Assembly (NCBI GenBank): GCA_963784425.1
Contig: CAWARM010000010.1
Coordinates: forward strand, 124,001 to 188,000
Origin: SHZL01 sp963784425
GTDB lineage: Bacteria; Pseudomonadota; Gammaproteobacteria; Xanthomonadales; SZUA-36
Direction of reading: 5' to 3'
Length of the DNA stretch: 64,000 nt
This document shows positions 28,220-36,283 of this stretch, in pieces. A program made the translations under genes and the position numbers. The notes under the pieces were generated by a model. It worked only from the letters and a program-made list of their open reading frames with translations, was not told the origin of the DNA and did no database searches. Position 1 is the stretch's first letter. Each line of letters begins with the position of its first letter.

Positions 28220-29049
28220 AAGTCTATCTGAATTTGTTGCAGGACATTCTCGACAAAGGCAGCCGGAAATCAGACCGCACCGGAACCGGCACGATCAGCC
28301 TGTTCGGTTATCAGATGCGCTTCGACCTGGCTGCGGGCTTTCCTGCCGTTACCACCAAGAAACTTCACCTGCGTTCTATCATCCATGAGCTGTTGTGGTT
28401 TTTGCGCGGCGATACAAATATTGCCTATCTGCAAGAGCATGGAGTGACGATTTGGGACGAGTGGGCCAACGACGACGGCGAGCTTGGGCCGGTGTATGGT
28501 GCGCAATGGCGCAACTGGGTAACAGCGGATGGCCGGCATATCGACCAGATGGCGCAGTTGCTGCAAAACATCAGGGAAAATCCACATTCGCGCCGGCACA
28601 TCATTTCAGCCTGGAATCCGGGCTTGTTGCCCGATGAGTCACGCAGCCCGAGGGAAAACGCACGGGAAGGGTTGCAGGCTCTTCCGCCGTGTCACGCCAT
28701 GTTCCAGTTCCATGTGTCCAATGGCCGGCTAAGCTGCCAATTGTATCAGCGCAGTGCTGATGTTTTCCTCGGTGTACCGTTCAACATTGCCTCGTACGCA
28801 TTGCTGACCCACATGATTGCCCAGGTGACGGATCTCGAACCCGGTGATTTTATCCTCACCCTTGGTGACGCGCATATTTATCTGAATCACCTGGAGCAGG
28901 TGAAACTGCAGCTTTCGCGGGAGCCTTTTCCTCTGCCGCGCATGCACCTGAACGCACAAAAGTGCGACCTGTTCGATTTCACCTTCGAAGACTTCGAACT
29001 CAGCGATTACCAGTGCCACCCGGGCATTGCGGCTCCGATTTCAGTTTAA
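28216..29049 (+). CDS. thyA: Thymidylate synthase
   Basis: 277 residues; methylates dUMP to dTMP using methylene-tetrahydrofolate. DRTGTGTISLFGYQMRFDL opens the family pattern, the catalytic Cys sits in LQALPPCHAMFQF, and QRSADVFLGVPFNIASYALL follows. Slightly longer than E. coli ThyA (264), with an insertion before the catalytic loop (about residues 138-150). ATG overlaps the lgt stop. folA follows 9 bases later, so the product dihydrofolate is recycled by its neighbour. Confidence 0.97.
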   Translation: MKVYLNLLQDILDKGSRKSDRTGTGTISLFGYQMRFDLAAGFPAVTTKKLHLRSIIHELLWFLRGDTNIAYLQEHGVTIWDEWANDDGELGPVYGAQWRNWVTADGRHIDQMAQLLQNIRENPHSRRHIISAWNPGLLPDESRSPRENAREGLQALPPCHAMFQFHVSNGRLSCQLYQRSADVFLGVPFNIASYALLTHMIAQVTDLEPGDFILTLGDAHIYLNHLEQVKLQLSREPFPLPRMHLNAQKCDLFDFTFEDFELSDYQCHPGIAAPISV

Positions 29050-29058
29050 CCGGCCCAG

Positions 29059-29625
29059 ATGCAAGGTCCGCAGAAATCCATCACCTTGATTGCGGCAGTG
29101 GCCAGCAACAGGGCCATAGGATTGAACGGACGGATGCCCTGGCATTTACCGGGAGAGTTGCAGCATTTCAGGGAAACCACGATGGGCAAGGCCATTGTCA
29201 TGGGCCGCAAGACATGGGAGTCCATTGGCAGGTCCTTGCCGGGAAGGCAGAACATAGTGGTCACGCGCTGCAACAACTACCTGGCAGAAGGTTGCCAGGT
29301 GACCGATTCACTGGCATCAGCGATTGCCATTGCCGCCGGCACTGAGGTGATGGTAATTGGTGGCGGTGAACTTTACCGCCAGGCCCTGCCATTGGCGCAA
29401 GGCATGATGCTGACCGTAGTGGATTGCGCACCAGAGGCCGATACCTGGTTTCCGGAATGGGATCGCTCGCTGTGGCGATTGGTTAATCAACGAATTGTTT
29501 CAGCCGATGAAAAGAACCCTTTTTCCTACCAGGTGCAGGAATGGGCGAGGACCAGTCCGGGGCAAGCTGCCGCTCTTAACGAAAGTGACCAGGCACCTGG
29601 ATCAGGTGCTCGTCATCCAGCCTGA
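29059..29625 (+). CDS. folA: Dihydrofolate reductase
   Basis: 188 residues; reduces dihydrofolate with NADPH. Motifs: AAVASNRAIGLNGRMPWHLPGEL, KAIVMGRKTWESIGRSLPGR, and VIGGGELYRQALP. About 20 residues longer than typical at the C-terminus (TSPGQAAALNESDQAPGSG), and this extra tail is the part that overlaps the 3' end of the convergent apaH gene by 50 bases. The tail may be neutral read-through coding. It stands with thyA in a folate pair. Confidence 0.96.
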   Translation: MQGPQKSITLIAAVASNRAIGLNGRMPWHLPGELQHFRETTMGKAIVMGRKTWESIGRSLPGRQNIVVTRCNNYLAEGCQVTDSLASAIAIAAGTEVMVIGGGELYRQALPLAQGMMLTVVDCAPEADTWFPEWDRSLWRLVNQRIVSADEKNPFSYQVQEWARTSPGQAAALNESDQAPGSGARHPA

Positions 29626-30391
29626 AGGCGCTGAGCCTTCCTCCCCAGACACATCCCGAATCCAGCGCAATATAGCGTTTCTTGATGCGCAGACCCAGGG
29701 CAGCCCAGTGGCCGAAAACCATGCGCACATTGCGTGTAGCACGATGCGTGTGTCTGAACCACGGCAGGTATTTTTCCGGCTGGGAACCCGGAGGTCCGCT
29801 GGCGCTCCACAAGGCTTTGCCGTTGACGTCACAGAAACGTAACTGGGTGAGGATGGCGGTAATCATCCGCAGCCGCTTGCTGCCGGTGCGCTCGTCTTTC
29901 CAAAGCCGGAGTCTGCCCGTGTTCATGCGCAGCAGGAAATTCGTGGCCTGGTCAGAGCGCAAGACGTCCTCCACTTCCGCTGCGTAAGCAAGGGTTTGCT
30001 CCGGGGTCCATTGCGGAACAACCCCGGCATGTACCATCAGGATGTTATGGTCCGGGGAGCTGAAAGCCAGCGGCTGGTGCTGTAGCCAGGAGAGCAGTTC
30101 ATCCCTGTCATGGGCACACAGGATGGCGCGGAATTCCCTGTTCCATGTATTACCATCGGGATTCCTGGCGTTGTCAGCCAGCAGGTAAAGATCGTGGTTG
30201 CCCAGGGTGAAGACCAGGCGTCTGCGCAGGCTGTGGAGCAGGCGCAGAACTTCCAGGGATTGGCCACCACGGTTTACGGCATCACCGCAGCACCACAAAT
30301 GGTCTGTCGCGGGGTCGAACTGAATCTTATCCAGCAAGCGATGCAGGGAGTCGTAGCATCCCTGAATGTCTCCGATCAGGTACGTGGCCAT
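29576..30391 (-). CDS. apaH: Diadenosine tetraphosphatase, symmetrical
   Basis: 271 residues from ATG at 30389-30391, where the phosphoesterase fold starts (MATYLIGDIQGCYDSL). The metallophosphatase blocks GDIQG, GDAVNRG (family usual GDLVNRG) and GNHDLYLL are present, with VHAG later. It splits Ap4A to 2 ADP. In many gammaproteobacteria it directly follows apaG. Here it is separated from apaG by a forward-strand sulfotransferase gene and a MITE. Confidence 0.94.
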   Translation of the reverse strand: MATYLIGDIQGCYDSLHRLLDKIQFDPATDHLWCCGDAVNRGGQSLEVLRLLHSLRRRLVFTLGNHDLYLLADNARNPDGNTWNREFRAILCAHDRDELLSWLQHQPLAFSSPDHNILMVHAGVVPQWTPEQTLAYAAEVEDVLRSDQATNFLLRMNTGRLRLWKDERTGSKRLRMITAILTQLRFCDVNGKALWSASGPPGSQPEKYLPWFRHTHRATRNVRMVFGHWAALGLRIKKRYIALDSGCVWGGRLSAFRLDDEHLIQVPGHFR

Positions 30392-30571
30392 GGTTCTTCG
30401 TCGTATATTCGGGCACTGTCCGCGAGGAGGGGAATTTACCACATATTTTGTTTTAGTTTCCCTGTGATGATGTGCGCCCCGGCCGGGGGTTCGGTTGCCG
30501 GCTACGGGGCATAAGGCGTTCGCAGGGGACGGATATTTGATAACCTGCCTCATAGGATCAGAGGAACTGCG

Positions 30572-32170
30572 GTGAACACACCTTCAAGTGATCAGGAGAT
30601 CAGGGTGCAGTTGCACTCTGCAACGGCAATGCTGGGAGCCGGTAACAGTGATTCTGCGCTGGAGTTGTTGACCCGGCTTGTGCGTGCTCATCCCGAGCGC
30701 ACTGATGTGCTGCACCGGTATGGAGTTGTGCTCGCGCGTACGGGGCGCGATGCCGAAGCCGCGGTCGTGCTGCAAAAGGTGGTTGCAGTGACACCCGGTT
30801 CGATGAACGCGGCGAGTGATCATGCCAACATACTGCTGCAGCTTGACAGGAATGAGGAGGCACTGGAGGTGCTGCAGACTTGCCTCGCTGCGACCTCCGA
30901 GGACCCCGCGGCCAGGGATGCCGCAACCTTCAACTTCAACCTGGGCAGGGCGTACAAGCTTAGCGGTCTTGCGCCGGAAGCGGTGGCCCCCTTGCGGCAA
31001 ACCCTGGCCTGGTACCCGCAGCATTATGCCGCCTTGCTGGTATTGGGAGATGTATACAAGGCGCTTGGAAATGAAACAGACGCAGCAAGCTGCTATCGCC
31101 AGGCCATGGTGGTGCAGCCGGCGGACGGCACTGCCTGGTGGTCCCTGTCCAATCTCAAATCGTCAGCCTTTACGGATAGCGAGTTTGAGCAACTGCAACA
31201 AAGCGCGCAAAACAGCAACGACAAGGCCCAAAACGTGTTTTTTGAATTTGCGCTGGCCACAGGGTTTGACCAGCGCGAGCAGATCGACCTGGCATTCACG
31301 CATTACCGCAAAGGCAACCAGCTGAAGAGGCAGCTAGAGCCTTGGGATCGCGAGGAATTCAGTCGTTGGCTGGAAAATACCCGGGTGGCAATGGAACACG
31401 TGAACATTACCCCTCGCCCGGCCAGCTGGAGTGGACCAAGGCCAGTCTTCCTGGTCAGCCTGCCACGTTCAGGTTCAACTCTGACGGAGCAAATCCTGGC
31501 TGCACACAGCGGGGTAACGGCGGCCAGCGAATTGCCTGCTATCCCCAGGGTGCTGGCAGACCAGTCCAGGAGCATGCAATCCGGCATGGTGAGTTGGTCC
31601 GCTACGCTGGATGCGCGCGGGTGGGGGCGACTGGGTGCAGAATACCTCGAGTTGTGCCGGCCCTGGTATCGGGACACGGCTGTATTTACCGACAAGCTGC
31701 CCGGCAACATTTCCCATGTGGGCGCCATACTGGCCATGCTGCCCGATGCACTGGTCATCAACGTGCGGCGGGATGCAATGGATGTGTGCTGGAGTTGTTA
31801 CCGCCAGCTCTTCATTGGTGGGGCAGGATTTGCCAATGATTTCCAGGACCTTGCAGCCTATTGGCAAGACCAGCAGCGGCACATGGCCTACTGGCAGGAC
31901 AGGCGGCCGGACCGGGTGTTGAGCGTGGATTACGAACTGCTGGTCACCGAGCCGGAACGGGAAACGAGGAGGCTGCTGGAGTTCCTGGACTTACCGTTCG
32001 AAGCTGCCTGCCTTGAACCCCATGCCGCCGAGCGCGCAGTTCCCACGCCCAGCGCTCTGCAGGTGCGGCAGAAAATCCACACGAAAGGCATCGGGCACTG
32101 GCGTCGCTATGCAGCCCACCTCGAAGAACTCGCAGCTGCATTCAGCAACCCTGAACAGCGGGGTAGTTAG
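30572..32170 (+). CDS. TPR-containing sulfotransferase
   Basis: 532 residues. Residues 1-230 hold tetratricopeptide-like helical repeats (LLTRLVRAHPERTDVLHRYG, NLGRAYKLSGLAPEAVAPL). From about 285 there is a sulfotransferase domain with the PAPS 5'-phosphosulfate loop VFLVSLPRSGSTLTEQIL and the 3'-phosphate region INVRRDAMDVCWSCYRQLF. The acceptor is unknown. It uses PAPS, which the fusion at 20399 could supply. The start is GTG at 30572 with GAGGAA just before. The stop TAG (32168-32170) is formed by the end of the adjacent MITE, so the native C-terminus may have been altered. Confidence 0.87.
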   Translation: MNTPSSDQEIRVQLHSATAMLGAGNSDSALELLTRLVRAHPERTDVLHRYGVVLARTGRDAEAAVVLQKVVAVTPGSMNAASDHANILLQLDRNEEALEVLQTCLAATSEDPAARDAATFNFNLGRAYKLSGLAPEAVAPLRQTLAWYPQHYAALLVLGDVYKALGNETDAASCYRQAMVVQPADGTAWWSLSNLKSSAFTDSEFEQLQQSAQNSNDKAQNVFFEFALATGFDQREQIDLAFTHYRKGNQLKRQLEPWDREEFSRWLENTRVAMEHVNITPRPASWSGPRPVFLVSLPRSGSTLTEQILAAHSGVTAASELPAIPRVLADQSRSMQSGMVSWSATLDARGWGRLGAEYLELCRPWYRDTAVFTDKLPGNISHVGAILAMLPDALVINVRRDAMDVCWSCYRQLFIGGAGFANDFQDLAAYWQDQQRHMAYWQDRRPDRVLSVDYELLVTEPERETRRLLEFLDLPFEAACLEPHAAERAVPTPSALQVRQKIHTKGIGHWRRYAAHLEELAAAFSNPEQRGS

Positions 32171-32333
32171 TGGCCTGTAACAGAGAAAGCGGAAGAGGGA
32201 TCGCGACGGGATGGCGGTGGCTGGCGCCGGTCTGGAGCGAGGTTGATAGCCATAGCTATCGGCCGAGTGAAGACCAAGCCAGGCGCCGCCAGATCAAGCG
32301 AGCTGCTTTCGATTGCTCTGTTACAGGCCACTA
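32168..32333. mobile_element. MITE with perfect 18-bp ends, between two convergent genes
   Basis: 166 bases with perfect terminal repeats TAGTGGCCTGTAACAGAG and its complement. Internally GGTTGATAGCCATAGCTATCGG-type self-complementary sequence. No coding capacity. Its first three bases are the TAG stop of the sulfotransferase and its last three (CTA) are the TAG stop of apaG on the reverse strand. Confidence 0.85.
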
Positions 32334-32699
32334 GTGCAGGGATTCCGGTGCTGCCAACACAAATTCGGGAATCGGAACACGGAACCGCTCACCCGCATCG
32401 GTGGAGAACTCGTAACTGCCAGACATTGAGCCGGTGCGGGTCGGGATAAGCGCACCGCTGGAGTAGGTGAATGACTCGCCAGGCTGCAGTCGCGGCGTTT
32501 GTCCCACCACCCCTTCACCTTGTACCTGTTCGATCTGGCCATCGCCATGGGTGATAATCCAGTGCCGGTTGAGCAACCTGACCGCCTGGTCCGCATGATT
32601 GGTGATGGTGATTTCATACGCAAACGCATGCTGTTCACGCTGCCGGCCCAGATAAGCAGGTTGCGGTGAAATAACGATCTTGTGCAGCAGGCTTTTCAT
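32331..32699 (-). CDS. apaG: ApaG domain protein
   Basis: 122 residues. The FN3-like ApaG fold is shown by FAYEITITNHADQAVRLLNR, HWIITHGDGQIEQVQGEGVV, and FTYSSGALIPTRTGSMSGSY. The C-terminus FVLAAPESLH matches the usual ApaG ending, so it is full-length although its TAG stop belongs to the MITE. Linked in E. coli to Co/Mg phenotypes; molecular role unsettled. It is cut off from rsmA upstream by a 271-base MITE. Confidence 0.93.
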   Translation of the reverse strand: MKSLLHKIVISPQPAYLGRQREQHAFAYEITITNHADQAVRLLNRHWIITHGDGQIEQVQGEGVVGQTPRLQPGESFTYSSGALIPTRTGSMSGSYEFSTDAGERFRVPIPEFVLAAPESLH

Positions 32700-32717
32700 G
32701 TGCGCATCATCATGGCT

Positions 32718-32988
32718 TAGGGCCTGTTAACACTATGCGGATGCCCAGCGTTGGCTCTCAAATGGTGCCAGGCAAGGCGCGTAGAGCGCAGTTTGGTGAC
32801 TCCAAATAAGCGACACGCAACGCTGCATGGCGCGATTTGAGAGCCAACCCTTCGGGACGGGGCCATTTTCCCGCAGGACGGCGTTGCACTTTCGCTCATG
32901 TACCGATGGTACACCACGCTTAGTGCGCCTGGTCCTGCAAAAAAATGGCCGACGTCGATGGGTATCCGCATAGTGTTAACAGGCCCTA
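32718..32988. mobile_element. MITE between apaG and rsmA
   Basis: 271 bases with 29-base terminal repeats starting TAGGGCCTGTTAACACTATG, 28 of 29 matching. The ends read TA-GGGCC...GGCCC-TA, consistent with insertion at TA. The interior has GCAGTTTGGTGACTCCAAAT (32788-32807), a motif also found in the element at 57898, and several hairpins. It has no meaningful coding sequence. Its terminal CTA is the reverse-strand stop codon of rsmA. Confidence 0.88.
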
Positions 32989-33759
32989 GTCCATCAGGTT
33001 GGCCAGAGTCGCAAACTGCTCCAGGCCCAGCGATTCCGGCCGCAGGCCGGGATCAATTCCGGCGGATTCAATTTGTCTCGCTTCCAGCAGTCCGCGCATG
33101 CAGTTACGCAAGGTCTTGCGTCGCATGGTAAAGGACTGGCCAACAAGTTTGCGAAAAGACTCCATGGATTTTATCTGCACCGGCGGTTGCGCATGCGGCA
33201 GTAGCCGCACAAAGCTGGACTGGACCTTCGGGGCTGGAGAGAAAGCTTCCGGCGGTACAGTGAACAACTGCGTAACACTGCAATGATACTGGCACATGAT
33301 CGACAGCCGTCCCCAAGCCTTGTTGCCTGGCGTTGCCGCCATGCGTTCAACCACTTCCCGCTGCAACATGAAGTACATGTCAACCACAAGACTACTCCAT
33401 TGCAAAACGTGAAACAGCATGGGGGTAGAGATGTTGTAAGGCAGGTTACCCACAAGGCGGAATTTCTGACCGTTAGCAATGGCGGAAAAATCCATGTCCA
33501 GCGCGTCACCCACATGCAGATGGGCATTGGCACATTGGCCAAACTCCAGTTGCAACCGGGCAGCAAGGTCACGGTCAATCTCAAGCATGTGCAAATCTGC
33601 GCCGGATGCCAGCAAAGGTCGTGTCAAAGCGCCCCGTCCCGGGCCAATCTCCACGGTCGTTTCACCGGGACGGGGGTCAATAGCCTGGATGATGCGTTCG
33701 ATAATTCGTGGGTCATGCAGAAAATTCTGGCTGAATCGTTTCCTGGCCTGGTGATGCAT
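32986..33759 (-). CDS. rsmA: 16S rRNA A1518/A1519 dimethyltransferase
   Basis: 257 residues, KsgA family, modifies the 3' end loop of 16S RNA during 30S assembly. Motifs: KRFSQNFLHDPRII, VEIGPGRGALTRPL (SAM motif I), LVGNLPYNISTPMLFH (catalytic NLPY), and MRRKTLRNC near the C-terminus. It is 3 bases downstream of the pdxA start region in the same operon. The stop TAG coincides with the MITE end, but length and C-terminal sequence are normal for the family, so little has been lost. Confidence 0.96.
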   Translation of the reverse strand: MHHQARKRFSQNFLHDPRIIERIIQAIDPRPGETTVEIGPGRGALTRPLLASGADLHMLEIDRDLAARLQLEFGQCANAHLHVGDALDMDFSAIANGQKFRLVGNLPYNISTPMLFHVLQWSSLVVDMYFMLQREVVERMAATPGNKAWGRLSIMCQYHCSVTQLFTVPPEAFSPAPKVQSSFVRLLPHAQPPVQIKSMESFRKLVGQSFTMRRKTLRNCMRGLLEARQIESAGIDPGLRPESLGLEQFATLANLMD

Positions 33760-33762
33760 GAG

Positions 33763-34755
33763 TCAAGGAGCGCTGCTGTGCCCGGCCGCGAGTTCGGCCG
33801 CCATCCGGGCTGCGTGGAAAAAACTACCGGCCTCGGCCAACCCGCGCCCGGCAATGTCCAGGGCTGTGCCGTGATCTACTGAAGTGCGAATAAACGGCAG
33901 GCCAAGCGTGATGTTTACCGAACGGCCGAAGCCGAAATGTTTGAGGACCGGCAAGCCCTGGTCATGGTACATCGCGATCACTGCGTCGCAGGCCGCCAGT
34001 CGTGAAGGGCTAAACGCCGTATCAGCGGGAACGGGACCATCGATGGTGACGGTTCCGGAACGGCAGTTATCGATGGCGGGCCGGATAATGGCGTTATCTT
34101 CGTTACCGAGGTGTCCATCTTCACCCGCGTGTGGATTAAGACCCAGGACTTGCAGGCGGGGTGCAGCAATGCCGAATCGCTCTTGCAGGTCCCGTGCCGT
34201 GATCCGGATCACGGCCTCCACTTTCTCCCGGGTGATGGCGTCAGGAACCTGGCGCAAGGGGAGGTGGGTGGTGACGAGGGCAACACGAAGCCCGGGCGCG
34301 GCCAGCATCATCACCACCTGCTTGCGGCCTGCCAACCCGGCAAGAAATTCCGTATGGCCACTAAAGCGGAAGCCTGCATCGTTGATTACCGATTTGTGCA
34401 CCGGACCGGTCACCAATGCCGCGGCGATGCCCTCGCTGACCAGGCCTACCGCCCGGCGTATTGTGTCAAGGACATAGGCTGCATTGCGCGGATCGGGCAG
34501 CCCCGGCCGTTCCGCGCATTCCATGCGCACGGGCAAACAGGCGAGCACGCCAGGTTGGACGTCCATCCCGGCGTGCCATTCGACCACCTGGGCCTGCACG
34601 CCGAGCATTGCTGCAGCCCGGCGCAGGCAATCCGGGTCCGCCACTGCAAGCAGGCTAAGCTCGGGATGTTCGCGCGCCAGTTTTAACGTGATTTCAGGGC
34701 CGATGCCGGCCGGCTCGCCGGGCGTTATGGCAAGCACGGTTGGGGCAAGGTTCAT
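33763..34755 (-). CDS. pdxA: 4-hydroxythreonine-4-phosphate dehydrogenase
   Basis: 330 residues; oxidises 4-phosphohydroxythreonine in vitamin B6 synthesis, with NAD and a divalent metal. Motifs: ITPGEPAGIGPE at the start, HTEFLAGL, NPHAGEDGHLGNED, and AMYHDQGLPVLKHFGFG with metal-binding His. Start ATG at 34753-34755. It is 30 bases after surA and 3 bases before rsmA in the same operon. Confidence 0.96.
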   Translation of the reverse strand: MNLAPTVLAITPGEPAGIGPEITLKLAREHPELSLLAVADPDCLRRAAAMLGVQAQVVEWHAGMDVQPGVLACLPVRMECAERPGLPDPRNAAYVLDTIRRAVGLVSEGIAAALVTGPVHKSVINDAGFRFSGHTEFLAGLAGRKQVVMMLAAPGLRVALVTTHLPLRQVPDAITREKVEAVIRITARDLQERFGIAAPRLQVLGLNPHAGEDGHLGNEDNAIIRPAIDNCRSGTVTIDGPVPADTAFSPSRLAACDAVIAMYHDQGLPVLKHFGFGRSVNITLGLPFIRTSVDHGTALDIAGRGLAEAGSFFHAARMAAELAAGHSSAP

Positions 34756-34785
34756 CGCATTCCAGGAAGGATTTTCTGCAGCAGG

Positions 34786-36135
34786 CTAACCGGAAGGATT
34801 TTCAGCCCCCGGCAGGCGGATTTCCACGAACGCTTCATCGCGGAACTGCCTCAGGGTGCGGTCAATTTCCTGCTCGGATTTTTGCTGGCGGATCTTTGCA
34901 CGCGCTTCTTCACGAATAGCTTCTTCAGTGCGGTCCGATTCCCTTGTACCGAGCAGTTGGATGATGTGCCAGCCAACCTCGGTCTGAAACGGATCGCTGA
35001 TCTGGTTATCGCTCATCGCATCAAGGGTGAGGTCTACCCTGTCGCCGTATGTCTTTGGTGGAAACCACCCCATATCGCCCCCCACGTTGGCCGTGGCCGT
35101 ATCATCAGAATATTCCTTGGCCAGGACCGCGAAATCCTCGCCCTTATCCAGTTTCTTCTTTATATCGGTTATCAGGTCCATGGCTGCGCGCGGCGTAACC
35201 AGGTCATTGGACACAACCATGATGTGGCGCGCATGGTATTCCTTGACCATGACCTGCCGCTGTTCGCGATAGTCATTCACCCGGACAATATGAAAGCCTG
35301 CAGGGCTGCGAATGGGCTTGGTAAACTGACCAGGCTTCATGCCCCGGATGGCATCGGCAAAAAATGCCGGGATGCTATTGAGATCGCGCCAACCTACCTC
35401 ACCGCCGTCCAGGGCTTCCTGACCATCGGAATAGCTGATGGCAGCCGAGGCAAACTCCAGGCCGTTCACCAGCCGCTCATAGACATCGTCCGCTTCTGCC
35501 TGTGTATCCTTGATCTGCTGGGGCGTCGAGCCTTCAGGCACGGCAATGAGTATGTGGGAAATATTGTATTCACCGCCGCTCAGGTCTTCCGAGGCCAGCA
35601 TGATGTCCACTTCAGTGTCCGATATTGGCGCCATGCCATTGACGATGCGCTGGCGCAGTCGCTCAGTGAGTATTTCTTCGCTGATATTGCGGCGAAACTC
35701 AGCGAAGTCCTCGCCGTCTTTTTCGATCACTTCGCGCATCTGCTGCACGGTCATCTTGTTCTGTTGCGCCATGCTGGTCAGCGCCTGGTCCACGTCTGCA
35801 TCGCTTACCCTGATACCGGTCTGCAGCGCTTTTTGCACCTGCAATTCGCGAATAATCAGGCGCTCCAGCACCTGGCTCTCGAGCAGGTTTTTCGGTGGCA
35901 TGCTGTCACCGCTGGCCTTGATACGTTCGACAATGCCTGCAACAGCAAGGTCGAGCTCACTGCGCAGGATTACGTCATCGTCAACCAGGGCAACGATGGC
36001 ATCAATTTCCTTGACGGACGAGGTGGGGAAGGAACTGCCACTTTGTGCTATCGACACCGCGGGCAGAGCTAACAGCAACGCAGTCAGCGCCATGCAGGTA
36101 TTGCGGGTTGTCCACGTCACGAGTGCTGGGTACAT
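34786..36135 (-). CDS. surA: Periplasmic chaperone / peptidyl-prolyl isomerase SurA
   Basis: 449 residues from the ATG at 36133-36135, with GGAG 9 bases before; a longer in-frame extension lacks a signal peptide and is rejected. Signal peptide TCMALTALLLALPAVSIAQ. The N-terminal SurA domain starts at VKEIDAIVALVDDDVILRSEL. Two parvulin domains follow (YNISHILIAVPEG and YHARHIMVVSNDLV, the second with DMGWFPPKTYGD). SurA delivers barrel proteins, including LptD encoded next to it, to the Bam complex. Confidence 0.96.
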   Translation of the reverse strand: MYPALVTWTTRNTCMALTALLLALPAVSIAQSGSSFPTSSVKEIDAIVALVDDDVILRSELDLAVAGIVERIKASGDSMPPKNLLESQVLERLIIRELQVQKALQTGIRVSDADVDQALTSMAQQNKMTVQQMREVIEKDGEDFAEFRRNISEEILTERLRQRIVNGMAPISDTEVDIMLASEDLSGGEYNISHILIAVPEGSTPQQIKDTQAEADDVYERLVNGLEFASAAISYSDGQEALDGGEVGWRDLNSIPAFFADAIRGMKPGQFTKPIRSPAGFHIVRVNDYREQRQVMVKEYHARHIMVVSNDLVTPRAAMDLITDIKKKLDKGEDFAVLAKEYSDDTATANVGGDMGWFPPKTYGDRVDLTLDAMSDNQISDPFQTEVGWHIIQLLGTRESDRTEEAIREEARAKIRQQKSEQEIDRTLRQFRDEAFVEIRLPGAENPSG

Positions 36136-36283
36136 CAGGGAGTTCTCCGAATTGATCTTGCTGCAGTATGGAACGCAGTGCCGCGAGGCAAGTTCCCATT
36201 TTACACGTTCAGCGGCAATCCCGCAGATGAATAAGGCGGCCGGCAGGAAACGCCGGTGGTCCGGCCGGTTCAAACCGGGTTGA

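Noticed and set aside
32718..32988. Possible small RNA gene within the MITE because of strong hairpins
   Set aside because: The hairpins are explained by the inverted ends and no promoter or terminator is evident; kept as a mobile element.
36136..36273. N-terminal extension of surA
   Set aside because: The extension would put the signal peptide 60 residues inside the protein; the ATG at 36135 has a ribosome site.
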